From Mesorhizobium_K marinum (GTDB taxonomy: Bacteria; Pseudomonadota; Alphaproteobacteria; Rhizobiales; Rhizobiaceae), in the NCBI RefSeq assembly GCF_040813715.1, contig NZ_JBFOCH010000025.1: DNA of 64,000 nucleotides. The stretch is one strand, 5' to 3'. Made by a program: the position numbers and the translations under genes. Of this stretch, positions 1-8,897 are shown one piece after another; the stretch's first letter is position 1; every line of letters begins with the position of its first letter. The notes beneath the pieces are model-generated. The model was not told the DNA's origin. It saw only the letters and a program-made list of their open reading frames with translations, and did no database searches.

Positions 1-804
1 GTCGGCGGCATTCGGATACGGCATCAGGTGGCATTCGCCGGCCTTCAGCTTCTGGTAGCGCACCGAAGCGTCGGTGGTGATGGCGAAGACCAGGTCGTCG
101 ATCTTCTGCTTGCCGCCCCAGTATTCCGGGTTCGCCTTGTAGCGGATGACCGCGTCCTGCTGGTAGGCGACGAACTGGAACGGACCGGTGCCCAGCGGCT
201 GCTGGTTCATCTGGTTCATCTTGCCGTCAGCCTGCAGCTTGTCGGCGTATTCCTTCGACAGGATGGACGCGAACGGCATCGCGACGTTGGCAAGGAAAGG
301 CGCTTCCTTGCGCTTGAGCGTGAATTTCACGGTCATGTCGTCGACCTTCTCGACCTTGTCCAGAAGGTCGGGCATGCCCATGCCGGCAAAGTACTCCCAG
401 GAACCGCCCTCGACGTACTTGTGCCAGGCGTTGTCCTCTTTCCACTGGCGCTCGTAGGAGAAGACCACGTCATCGGCGTTGAAGTCGCGCGTCGGGGTGA
501 AGAACTCGGTCGTCTGGAACTTGACGCCGGGGCGCAACTTGAAGGTGTACTGCAGGCCGTCGTCGGAGACCTCGTAGCTCTCGGCAAGACCGGGTTCGAC
601 CTCGGTGGTGCCCTTCTTGAACTCGAGCAGGCGGTTGTAGACCGTGTGGGCGGCCGCGTCGAAGGTGGTGCCGGCCGTGTAGAGGCCAGGATCGAAGCCC
701 TCCGGCGAAGCTTCCGAGCAGTAGACGAAAGTCTTCGCATTCGCCACGCCGCTCAACACGGTTGCAGCCAGCAGCGCGGCCGCAAAAGTGGTCTTCTTGA
801 ACAT
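1..804 (-). CDS. Peptide ABC transporter substrate-binding protein (family 5), 3' end cut by window edge
   Basis: The reverse strand is open from an ATG at 804 to the left edge, so about 268 N-terminal residues are visible and the C-terminus is missing. A signal peptide is clear: MFKKTTFAAALLAATVLSG, ending near ANA at residues 21-23. The mature part reads as a DppA-like periplasmic dipeptide-binding protein: an early EGFDPGLY segment, then FNADDVVFSYERQ, then the family hallmark GTGPFQFVAYQQD followed by NPEYWGG. The Shine-Dalgarno GGGAGA precedes the start by about 7 bases. Family 5 proteins capture peptides, opines or similar solutes for an ABC importer; the permease genes would lie to the left, outside the window. 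Substrate cannot be assigned. Confidence 0.9.
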   Translation of the reverse strand, partial: MFKKTTFAAALLAATVLSGVANAKTFVYCSEASPEGFDPGLYTAGTTFDAAAHTVYNRLLEFKKGTTEVEPGLAESYEVSDDGLQYTFKLRPGVKFQTTEFFTPTRDFNADDVVFSYERQWKEDNAWHKYVEGGSWEYFAGMGMPDLLDKVEKVDDMTVKFTLKRKEAPFLANVAMPFASILSKEYADKLQADGKMNQMNQQPLGTGPFQFVAYQQDAVIRYKANPEYWGGKQKIDDLVFAITTDASVRYQKLKAGECHLMPYPNAAD

Positions 805-1118
805 CAAAGTCTCCCTGATTGGTGTTCCAGGCCCTCTATCGGGACCGGAAAGCGCGCATATAATCACCCTTTCGCCACATTTGGAACTCCCTGCCTGCTT
901 GCCGTACCGTCAGGGAAAAACATTCCCGCCTGCCGCGCCCCGTTGGGCGATCATACCTTGGCCATCGCCGCGCCGGGCGCCGTTGCAAGCCGGCTTGCGC
1001 GCCGCCCGAAGCCATACATAATGACGTCAGGCCGTCCGCAATCCCGCTCGATGCAGGCAGCGACAACACAACCCTTGAGCGGGCGCCAATGCAGCCAGAC
1101 GCGCCGAGGGAGGAAGAA
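805..1118. other. Divergent intergenic region
   Basis: A 314-bp spacer between the leftward peptide-binding gene and rightward fadD. It must hold both promoters. The right end carries the fadD Shine-Dalgarno (GGGAGGAAG at 1108-1116). No RNA gene, strong palindrome or terminator was seen. Confidence 0.5.
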
Positions 1119-2873
1119 TTGGCGACACCGACGAGCACCGGCGACCAGGCCGCGCGGGGCAAGGCGCGCAAGGCTAAGACCCCGGAAGGCGCAGGCGCGG
1201 CGCTGATCGCGGCCGGAAAACCCTGGCTGGGCAGCTATCCACCCGGAATACCGGCCGAGATCACGGTGCCGGCCGGTTCCATCGGCGACATGCTGGTCAG
1301 GTCGTGTCGCGAGTTCGCCGGGCGGCCGGCATTCACCTGCATGGACAAGTCTATCAGCTACGCCGAGCTCGAGCGGCAGTCGGCGGCCTTCGGCGCCTGG
1401 CTGCAGGGACGCGGCATCGCCCCGGGCGCGCGCGTCGCGGTCATGCTGCCCAACGTCCTGCAATACCCGGTCGCCATGATGGGTATCTTGCGCGCCGGCT
1501 ACACGGTGGTGAACGTCAACCCGCTCTACACGCCGCGCGAACTGGAACACCAGCTCAAGGATTCCGGCGCCGAGGCAATCGTCATCCTGGAGAATTTCGC
1601 CAGGACGCTGCAGGCGGTCGTCGGCAAGACCGACGTCAGGCACGTCGTCGTCGCCAGCATGGGCGAGATGCTGGGCATCAAGGGCGTGCTGGTCAATTTC
1701 GTCGTCCGGCGCGTCAAGAAGCTGGTGCCGGCCTGGTCCCTGCCCGGACATGTCACGTTCAGCGCGGCGCTCAAGGAAGGATCCGGCCAGCAACTGACGC
1801 CCCGCAAGGTGGCCGGCGAGGACGTCGCCTTCCTGCAGTACACCGGCGGCACGACAGGCGTTTCGAAGGGAGCGACCCTTACCCATGCCAACGTTCTCGC
1901 CAATGTGATGCAGCTCGGCACCTGGGTCGAGGACGCCTACCGGGTCAGGCCCCGGCCGGTGAGCCAGGTCTTCATCTGCGCGCTGCCGCTCTATCACATC
2001 TTCGCGCTGACGGTGAACGCGCTGATGGGCATGCATATGGGTGCGCGCAACGTACTCATCCCCAACCCGCGCGACATTCCGGGCTTCGTCAAGGAACTGG
2101 CCAAGTACCGCTTCCACATCTTCCCGGGCCTCAATACGCTGTTCAACGCGCTGCTCAACAACGAGGACTTCCGCAAGCTCGACTTCAGCGAACTGGTACT
2201 GTCGCTCGGCGGCGGCATGGCGATCCAGAGAGGCGTCGCAGAGCGGTGGAAGCAGGTGACCGGCAACACCATCACCGAGGGCTATGGCCTTTCGGAGACC
2301 TCGCCGGTGGCGACCGCCAACCTGGTAGTCGGTGGCGAGTTCACCGGCACGATCGGACTGCCCCTGCCCTCGACCGACATCGCCATCCGCGACGAGGACG
2401 GCAAGGACCTTCCCTACGGCGAGGTCGGCGAGATCTGCATACGCGGCCCGCAGGTGATGGCGGGCTACTGGAACCGGCCCGACGAGACCGCCAAGGTCAT
2501 GACGTCCGACGGCTTCTTCAAGTCCGGCGACATGGGCTTCATGGACGAGAAGGGCTACACCAAGATCGTCGATCGCAAGAAGGACATGATCCTGGTCTCC
2601 GGCTTCAACGTCTATCCGAACGAGCTGGAGGAGGTGATCGCGCTGCACCCGGGCGTGCTTGAGGTCGCCGCCATCGGCGTTCCCGATGAGCACTCGGGCG
2701 AGGTGCCGAAGGTCTTCGTCGTGCGCAAGGACCCCACCCTGACCAGCGAAAACCTGATGGCCTACTGCCGCGAGAACCTGACGGGCTACAAGCGTCCCAG
2801 GCACATCGAGTTCCGCACAGAGCTGCCGAAGTCGCCGGTGGGGAAGATACTCAGAAGGGAACTGAGGGGATAG
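1119..2873 (+). CDS. fadD: Long-chain fatty acid-CoA ligase
   Basis: An acyl-adenylate-forming enzyme that activates fatty acids with ATP and CoA for beta-oxidation. The phosphate-binding motif YTGGTTGVSKGA begins at about residue 241, GYGLSETSP lies near 390, and the C-terminal hinge segment (SGDMGFMDEKGY then DRKKDMILVSGFNVYPNELE) and catalytic lysine region (SPVGKILRREL) are all present. Full family length (about 584 aa). A TTG start at 1119 is chosen because GGGAGGAAG lies just upstream; an in-frame ATG at 1089 would add 10 residues but has a weaker ribosome site. It stands alone and converges on the HAD phosphatase gene. FadD versus a medium-chain relative cannot be told from sequence alone. 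Confidence 0.9.
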   Translation: MATPTSTGDQAARGKARKAKTPEGAGAALIAAGKPWLGSYPPGIPAEITVPAGSIGDMLVRSCREFAGRPAFTCMDKSISYAELERQSAAFGAWLQGRGIAPGARVAVMLPNVLQYPVAMMGILRAGYTVVNVNPLYTPRELEHQLKDSGAEAIVILENFARTLQAVVGKTDVRHVVVASMGEMLGIKGVLVNFVVRRVKKLVPAWSLPGHVTFSAALKEGSGQQLTPRKVAGEDVAFLQYTGGTTGVSKGATLTHANVLANVMQLGTWVEDAYRVRPRPVSQVFICALPLYHIFALTVNALMGMHMGARNVLIPNPRDIPGFVKELAKYRFHIFPGLNTLFNALLNNEDFRKLDFSELVLSLGGGMAIQRGVAERWKQVTGNTITEGYGLSETSPVATANLVVGGEFTGTIGLPLPSTDIAIRDEDGKDLPYGEVGEICIRGPQVMAGYWNRPDETAKVMTSDGFFKSGDMGFMDEKGYTKIVDRKKDMILVSGFNVYPNELEEVIALHPGVLEVAAIGVPDEHSGEVPKVFVVRKDPTLTSENLMAYCRENLTGYKRPRHIEFRTELPKSPVGKILRRELRG

Positions 2874-2897
2874 AGCGCGGTTGAGCCGGCGAGCGCC

Positions 2898-3608
2898 CTA
2901 TCGACTGGCGGCGAGGTAGCCCGGCAGGTCGGCGATCGAGTCCAGCACCACGTCGGCCAGCGGCGCGAGCGATTCGCGCGTGCCGGTGCCCGACAGCACG
3001 CCCACCGCCAGCCCCGCACCGCCTGCCTTGGCCATCTCGAGGTCGTGCCGGTTGTCGCCGACCATCGCGATCTCGGCGGCCTTCAGCCCGGTCAGGTCGC
3101 TGAACGCCTGGATCGTGTCCGGCGCCGGCTTCGGGTTCGCGACGGCGTCGTAGCCGTAGGCGGCGTCGAACATCTGGGCGACGCCGAGCGCCAGCAGCGT
3201 CTTCTCGGCGCCGCTGGTGGAATCGTTGGTCGCAACGCCGAGCCTGAAGCCCTGGCGGTGCAACGCGGCGATGGCATCCCGGCTGCCGGGCAGCGGCACC
3301 GACTGGAGCGCGCCCTGCTCGGCGGTGAAATTGTCGAAATAGGCCGTCATTTCCCTGCGGCGGGCCTCATCCGACCCGGCATACCAGAGCGCCACGATGT
3401 CGGCGTTGGTGCCGGCGGCGAAGACCGAGTCCGCACGGAAACGATGCCGGTCGTAGTCGTAGCCGGCCAGCACCATCAGCGCGTCGGCCCTGCCGCGGTC
3501 GCCGTCGGCCGCATGCATCGCCATGAGGTCCGCCAGCGCGTACCAGGTCTGCTGGAAGTCGACCAACGTCCCGTCCTTGTCGAACAGGATTCCTCTTATT
3601 TCCGCCAA
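2898..3608 (-). CDS. HAD-family hydrolase, phosphoglycolate-phosphatase-like
   Basis: A 236-aa haloacid dehalogenase superfamily phosphatase. Motif I is FDKDGTLVD at residues 9-17 (two aspartates; nucleophile and acid/base), motif II is the ATNDST segment, and motif IV is GDNRHDLEMAKAGGA, which holds the Mg2+ ligands. A helical cap lies between motifs I and II, as in Gph-type enzymes. The stop is about 24 bp from the end of convergent fadD, and the start is 42 bp from the end of pgi on the same strand, so cotranscription with pgi is likely. The physiological substrate is unknown; phosphoglycolate is only the best-known substrate of close relatives. Confidence 0.85.
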   Translation of the reverse strand: MAEIRGILFDKDGTLVDFQQTWYALADLMAMHAADGDRGRADALMVLAGYDYDRHRFRADSVFAAGTNADIVALWYAGSDEARRREMTAYFDNFTAEQGALQSVPLPGSRDAIAALHRQGFRLGVATNDSTSGAEKTLLALGVAQMFDAAYGYDAVANPKPAPDTIQAFSDLTGLKAAEIAMVGDNRHDLEMAKAGGAGLAVGVLSGTGTRESLAPLADVVLDSIADLPGYLAASR

Positions 3609-3650
3609 GATCGAATGCCCCGATATTGATGCGGCAACGGCCGCGCCTGA

Positions 3651-5285
3651 CTAGCTCAGACGCTTAATATGCTGCACCAGCCCGGCCGTCGAGGCGTCAT
3701 GCATCGCGGCGTCCTCCTTGCCCTCGACGACGGGCAGGAGTCCGGTCGCAAGTTCCTTGCCGAGTTCGACGCCCCACTGGTCGAAGGAGTTGATGTCGAA
3801 CATCGCACCTTCCACGAACACACGGTGCTCGTAGAGCGCGATCAGCCGGCCGAGCGTGCGCGGGTCGAGCGAGCGATAGAGAACCGTCACCGAAGGGCGG
3901 TTGCCCGCGAAGACGCGGTGCGGCGCGATCGCCTCGACATCCGCCGGCTTCATCCCCTTGGCGAGCATCTGCGCCTTCGCCTCGTCGAGCGTGCGTCCCT
4001 TCATCAGCGCCGCCGACTGGGCGAGCACGTTGGACAACAGCAGGTCGTGATGGTGCTTCAGTTCAGGCTCATGGCCGACCGCCGCGGCCAGGAACTCGAT
4101 CGGGATGACGTCGGTGCCCTGGTGCAGCAACTGGAAGAAGGCGTGCTGGCCGTTCGTCCCGGGTTCTCCCCAGACAAGCGGCCCCGTCGGCGTCGCGACG
4201 GCGTTTCCGTCGAGCGCCACGTGCTTGCCGTTCGATTCCATGTCGAGCTGCTGCAGGTAGGCCGGGAAGCGGGACAGGCGTTGGTCGTAGGGGATGACCG
4301 CGCGCGCCGGGTAGCCGCAGGCGACGCGGTGCCAGTAGCCGACGAGGCCAAGCACGGCGGGCAGGTTCCGGAGCAGTGGCGCGGTCAGGAAATGCTCGTC
4401 CATTTCATGCGCGCCGGCCAGGAAGTCCCGGAAATTTCCAGCGCCCACCGCAATCATGATCGGCAGGCCGATCGCGCCCCAGAGGGAATAGCGGCCGCCG
4501 ACCCAGTCCCAGAAGCCGAACACGCGGTCTTCGGCGATGCCAAACTTCGCGACCAGGTCGAGCGCGGTCGAGACGGCGGCGAAATGGCTCGCCACGGCTC
4601 CCTCGCCCAGTTCCGCCACGATCCAGCGCTTCGCCGTCTGCGCGTTCGTCATGGTCTCGACGGTGGTGAAAGTCTTTGAAGCGACGATGAACAGCGTCGT
4701 CTGCGGATCGAGCCCTTTCAGGGTGTCGTGCATATGCGCGCCATCGATGTTCGAGACGTAGTGCGCGCGCGGCCCGTCATGCCAGGGCGCCAGCGCCAGC
4801 GTAGCCATCACCGGTCCGAGGTCCGATCCGCCGATGCCGATGTTGACGACGTCGGTGATCGCCTTGCCTGTCGCGCCCCTTGCCTGTCCCGACCGTACGG
4901 CGTCGGAGAACCGCTCCATGGCGTCGAGCACGGCGTGCACATCAGGAACGACGTTGTGGCCGTCCACCAGCACGGTCGCGCCCCGCGGCTGGCGCAGCGC
5001 GGTGTGCAGCACCGCCCGGTTCTCGGTGACGTTGATCTTCTCGCCCGCGAACATGGCGTCGCGCCTCTGCTCGACACCGGCCGCTTCGGCAGCCTGGGCG
5101 AGCAGCCCCATCGTCGTTTCGGTGACGGCGCATTTCGACCAGTCGAGCAACAGGTCTCCGTCGGAGAGCGAGAATTTCTCGAATCGGCCGGGATCGTTCG
5201 CAAAGGCCGCCCGCATGTCCTTCGGCACTTCCGCCCTGTGCTTCTTGAGCGCCGCTAGCGCTGCCGGGAACGAGCTGTCTGCCAC
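3651..5285 (-). CDS. pgi: Glucose-6-phosphate isomerase
   Basis: Interconverts glucose 6-phosphate and fructose 6-phosphate in glycolysis/gluconeogenesis. Both family signatures are visible: VGGRYSLWGAIGLP in the middle and FDQWGVELGKELATGL near the C-terminus; NIGIGGSDLGP forms the sugar-phosphate site. The length from the chosen start is 544 aa, normal for the family. GTG at 5285 (VADSSFPAAL) is preferred since CCAGGAG lies 6 bases upstream; an ATG at 5321 would add 12 unconserved residues. The HAD phosphatase follows on the same strand. Confidence 0.95.
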   Translation of the reverse strand: MADSSFPAALAALKKHRAEVPKDMRAAFANDPGRFEKFSLSDGDLLLDWSKCAVTETTMGLLAQAAEAAGVEQRRDAMFAGEKINVTENRAVLHTALRQPRGATVLVDGHNVVPDVHAVLDAMERFSDAVRSGQARGATGKAITDVVNIGIGGSDLGPVMATLALAPWHDGPRAHYVSNIDGAHMHDTLKGLDPQTTLFIVASKTFTTVETMTNAQTAKRWIVAELGEGAVASHFAAVSTALDLVAKFGIAEDRVFGFWDWVGGRYSLWGAIGLPIMIAVGAGNFRDFLAGAHEMDEHFLTAPLLRNLPAVLGLVGYWHRVACGYPARAVIPYDQRLSRFPAYLQQLDMESNGKHVALDGNAVATPTGPLVWGEPGTNGQHAFFQLLHQGTDVIPIEFLAAAVGHEPELKHHHDLLLSNVLAQSAALMKGRTLDEAKAQMLAKGMKPADVEAIAPHRVFAGNRPSVTVLYRSLDPRTLGRLIALYEHRVFVEGAMFDINSFDQWGVELGKELATGLLPVVEGKEDAAMHDASTAGLVQHIKRLS

Positions 5286-5436
5286 GGGATGACTCCTGGA
5301 GGTTCGAATGGCTCCCAGCATAGCAGAGCTGTTCGCATCTGCGAGAGGCCGGCTTTCGCCACCGGCTGGATTTGCTCCACCCGATCAGCCGCGCTTCGCC
5401 GCCGGTCTGGGCCATGGGGGATGCATCACTGGCATA

Positions 5437-5449
5437 AATCGTAACGATT
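5437..5449. promoter_or_regulatory. Perfect 13-bp palindrome upstream of mocR
   Basis: AATCGT-A-ACGATT, in the AT-rich part of the 250-bp region between divergent pgi and the MocR gene. Just downstream (5462-5485) are TTGGCTTAA and TTTGGACCA, which resemble the direct-repeat half-sites of MocR-type regulators. Operator function is inferred. Confidence 0.35.
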
Positions 5450-5535
5450 AGAAAAATTCATTGGCTTAACGGTTTGGACCACGAATACAAATTGCTGGGC
5501 CAGGCGCTTGGGAGGGCGCAGACGAGGAGGACGCC

Positions 5536-7029
5536 ATGCCACAACGCAACGACACGGCGATATGGTCGGGACTGTTCCGGATTTCGGCAGAGTCCGGCCA
5601 GACCCTTCAGGCACAGATCCGCCAGGCAATCGTGGCCGCCATCCTGGACCGCCAGATTGCGGCGTCGATGCCGTTGCCGTCCTGCCGCATCCTGGCGGAA
5701 AAGCTCGGCGTCGCGCGCGGCACGGTGGTGCTCGCCTTCCAGCAGCTCGTCGACCAGGGCTTCCTCATCGCGCGCGAGCGCCGCGGCCATTTCGTCAATC
5801 CCGAAGTGTTGGCCATGCCGGCCCGGCCCGCCGCCAAGGCGAACGACAATGCCAACGAGATCGACTGGAAGGCGCGCCGCAAGGTCGCCGCCTCCGAGAT
5901 GCCGCCGCCCGCCAAGCACGGCAACTGGATCAAGTCGTCATATCCCTTCGTCTACGGCCAGTTCGATCCCGCCCTCTTCCCGACGGCGGAATGGCGCGAA
6001 TGCAACCGCATGGCGCTCGCCGTGCTCGAGATCCGCAACTGGGCGGCCGACATGGTCGACCGCGACGACCCGCTGCTGATCGAACAGATCCAGGCCCGGC
6101 TGTTGCCGCGCCGCGGCATCTTTGCCAATCCCGACGAGATCATCGTCACGCTCGGCGCCCAGAATGCGCTCTACATGCTGGCGTCGCTGCTGATGAACAA
6201 GGGCACCAAGGTCGCGATGGAGGATCCGGGCTATCCCGACGCCCGCTCCATCTTCAAGCTCGCCGGCGCCGAAACTCTGCCGACGCCGGTGGACGATCAG
6301 GGCATCGTGACATCGGCCATCGACAGCGAGGCGGACTACGTGTTCGTCACGCCGAGCCATCATTGCCCGACCATGGTGCCGCTGTCGGTCGAACGCCGGC
6401 AGGACCTGCTCGCGCGCGCGGCACGCGACAACCAGATCATCATCGAGGACGGCTACGACAGCCAGTTGCTGGACGAAGCACCGCAGCAGGCGCTGAAGAG
6501 CTTCGACCGCTCCGGGCGCGTCATCTATGTCGGATCGATGTCCAAGACGCTCGCGCCGGGCCTGCGCCTCGGCTACATCGTCGCGTCGGCCGGACTGATC
6601 GCGGAACTGCGTGCGTTGCGCCGCTTCATGCTGCGGCACCCCCCCGCCAACAACCAGCGGGCCGTCGCGCTGTTCCTCTCGCTCGGCCATCACGAAGCCT
6701 TGGTGCGGCGGCTGTCCACCGCTTTCGAGGAGCGGCGCAAGCGGCTCGTCCAGGCGATCTCGGCCTTCCTGCCCGAATGGCGCGCCACCGACTCGGCCGG
6801 CGGCACGTCGCTGTGGCTGGAGGGACCGCGCAGCACCGACGCGCGCGATCTTGCCGCCCAGGCGGCGACCCGCAGCGTCATCATCGAGCCCGGCGACCGC
6901 TTCTTCGACGGCACCGACAAGCCGAAGCGCTTCATGCGGCTCGGCATCTCCTCGATCGCGCTGCAGCACATCGAGCCAGGCATACGCGAACTCGCGACAG
7001 CGGCCGGCCGACGCCCCGCCGCGGCATAA
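5536..7029 (+). CDS. MocR-family transcriptional regulator (GntR HTH fused to PLP aminotransferase-like domain)
   Basis: A 497-aa chimeric regulator. Residues about 20-90 form a winged helix of GntR type (LPSCRILAEKLGVARGTVVLAFQQL), and residues about 125-490 form a fold-type I aminotransferase domain. The PLP-binding lysine is K337 in SMSKTLAPGLRLGY. MocR proteins sense amino compounds or PLP via an aldimine and bind direct repeats. The start is supported by GAGGAGG 8 bases upstream. The next gene downstream, in the same direction, is an MttB-family methyltransferase, so control of methylated-amine use is a reasonable inference. A PdxR role (PLP synthesis) is an alternative, but no pdx gene is nearby. 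Confidence 0.9.
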   Translation: MPQRNDTAIWSGLFRISAESGQTLQAQIRQAIVAAILDRQIAASMPLPSCRILAEKLGVARGTVVLAFQQLVDQGFLIARERRGHFVNPEVLAMPARPAAKANDNANEIDWKARRKVAASEMPPPAKHGNWIKSSYPFVYGQFDPALFPTAEWRECNRMALAVLEIRNWAADMVDRDDPLLIEQIQARLLPRRGIFANPDEIIVTLGAQNALYMLASLLMNKGTKVAMEDPGYPDARSIFKLAGAETLPTPVDDQGIVTSAIDSEADYVFVTPSHHCPTMVPLSVERRQDLLARAARDNQIIIEDGYDSQLLDEAPQQALKSFDRSGRVIYVGSMSKTLAPGLRLGYIVASAGLIAELRALRRFMLRHPPANNQRAVALFLSLGHHEALVRRLSTAFEERRKRLVQAISAFLPEWRATDSAGGTSLWLEGPRSTDARDLAAQAATRSVIIEPGDRFFDGTDKPKRFMRLGISSIALQHIEPGIRELATAAGRRPAAA

Positions 7030-7177
7030 GCGAGCCGGGCGGGCGCCAGCCCAGGCGCCCACCGGAGCCACCGCTCCGGCGCCACTCCGCGCGAATTCAC
7101 CCTTCGTTGGTCGGGCATCATGCTCAGCCGAGGCTGGCCTACCGGCTGTCTGCCTGACGTTGCGTCTGGCCCATTCG

Positions 7178-7244
7178 ACTGCGCCAACTGCGCCATTCGC
7201 GCCATTCCGTGGCGCTGCATAGTTGGTACAATCGGAACAATCGG
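7178..7244. repeat. Two clusters of 9-bp tandem repeats between mocR and mttB
   Basis: ACTGCGCCA occurs twice back to back (7178-7195), followed by TTCGCGCCA (7196-7204). About 24 bp on, ACAATCGG occurs twice with the same 9-bp period (7228-7235 and 7237-7244). CCAACT (7184-7189) and AGTTGG (7221-7226) form an inverted pair across the block. Iterated sites like this could be a regulator-binding array for the adjacent MocR protein, or simple microsatellite drift. Confidence 0.5.
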
Positions 7245-7279
7245 GGCGGCGCTTTCGGCCCCACATCGAGGAGCCAACG

Positions 7280-8867
7280 ATGTCGGTGACGGCAGAATCC
7301 CCGGCTTCCCCTCCAGGCACAGCAAACGAGATGCGCTCCCGACGATCCGGCGGCCGAGAGGCCCGGCGCGCCATGCGGGCCGCGCCGCTCGCCGATGACG
7401 TCCGCCCGATCAGGCCGGGCCTCGAAGGCGGCACCTACCGCGCGCTGTCCGACGCCGATCTCGGCAGCATTCACGAGGCGGTGCTGACGCTTCTGGAAAC
7501 CGTCGGCTTCGCCAACGCCATCCCCTCCTGCATCGAGGCGCTGACGCGCGCCGGCGCGACGCTCGGCACGGACGGACGCCTGCGCTTCCCACGCGCGCTT
7601 GTCGAGGACACCATCAAGCGGGCGGCCAGAAACTTCACGCTGTGCGGGCAGGATCCCCGCCACGACATGTTGATCCAGGGCAGGCGCGTTCACTACGGCA
7701 CGGCCGGCGCCGCGGTGCACCTCGTCGACGTCGAAAAGCGCGAATACCGGGAATCGCTGCTGCAGGACATCTATGACGCCGCGCGCATCGTGGATGGCCT
7801 CGACAACATCCACTTCTTCCAGCGGCCGATGGTGCCGCGCGACATTCCCGACCCGCTCGATATGGACTTCAACACGCTCTACGCCTGCGTGACGGGGACG
7901 TCGAAGCATGTCGGCACGTCCTTCACGGTGCGCGAGAACGTCGCGCCGGCGCTCGAGATGCTCTATGCGATTGCCGGCGGCGAGGAAAATTTCCGCGCGC
8001 GCCCGTTCGTCTCCAACTCCAACTGCTTCGTGGTTCCGCCGATGAAATTCGCCGAAGACGCCTGCGGCGTTCTCGAAGCCTGCGTCGAAGGCGGCATCCC
8101 GATCCTGCTGCTGTCGGCCGGCCAGGCCGGCGCCACCGCTCCGGCAGCGATCGCCGGCGCCGTGGTGCAGGCGGTGGCGGAGGTGCTCGCCGGCCTCGTC
8201 TACGTGAACGCCATCAAGCCTGGGCACCCCGCGATCTTCGGCACCTGGCCTTTCGTCTCGGACCTCAGGACCGGCGCGATGTCGGGCGGGTCCGCCGAGC
8301 AGGCGCTGCTGACGTCGGCCTGCGCGCAGATGGCGCAGTTCTACGACCTGCCCGGCGGTTCCGCTGCCGGCATGGCCGATTCCAAGCTTCCCGACATCCA
8401 GTCCGGCTACGAAAAGGGCATCACCAACGTGATGGCGGGCCTTTCGGGCCTCAACCTCGTCTATGAATCCGCCGGCATGCACGCATCGCTGCTCGGCTTC
8501 TGCCTCGAAAGCCTGATCATCGACAACGACATGCTCGGCATGTGCCAGCGCTGCGTCCGCGGCATCGAGGTTTCCGAAGCCGCGCTGTCGATCGACACGA
8601 TCGCCGAAGTCTGCCTGAACGGCCCCGGCCACTACCTCGGCAACGACCAGACGTTGAAGCTGATGCAGACGGAATACTTCTATCCCGCCATCGGCGATCG
8701 CTTTTCCCCGAAGGAGTGGAACGAGAGGAGCAAGCCCGACATCCTGTCCCGCGCCATCGCNNNNNNNNNNNNNNNNNNNNNNNNNNNNNNNNNNNNNGAT
8801 CGACGACCGGCTGCGCACACGGTTCGGCGACCTGATCAAGCTGCCCCGCGCTGCGATGGGGCTCTGA
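7280..8867 (+). CDS. Trimethylamine methyltransferase family protein (MttB-like, non-pyrrolysine)
   Basis: An MttB-superfamily TIM-barrel methyltransferase of roughly 515-530 aa, which in characterised members transfers a methyl group from a quaternary or tertiary amine to a corrinoid protein. Recognisable segments include GTAGAAVHLVDVEKREY, DMDFNTLYACVTGTSKHVGTSF and GYEKGITNVMAGLSGLNLVYES. The frame is open through the region where archaeal MttB has its amber pyrrolysine codon, so this is a non-Pyl homologue, as in glycine-betaine-type enzymes. ATG 7280 is preferred over the upstream frame because of GAGGAG nearby. A 37-N gap at 8761-8797 breaks the gene; the 3' part (23 codons ending in PRAAMGL) is in a different frame, so the true gap is not 37 bp. 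No corrinoid protein gene is visible nearby. Confidence 0.85.
8761..8797. other. Assembly gap (37 N) inside the mttB-like gene
   Basis: A run of 37 N. The reading frames on the two sides are offset by one, so the N count does not match the missing length. No duplicated flank is seen at this gap. Confidence 0.95.
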
Positions 8868-8897
8868 CACGACCGACTGGCGCCGGCGGTTCGCGAT

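Noticed and set aside
951..2804. Long open frame opposite fadD
   Set aside because: High GC creates long antisense frames; fadD has all family motifs and the shadow has none.
7280..8867. Pyrrolysine-containing MttB
   Set aside because: The coding frame is open with no in-frame TAG before the gap, and no pyl genes are seen.
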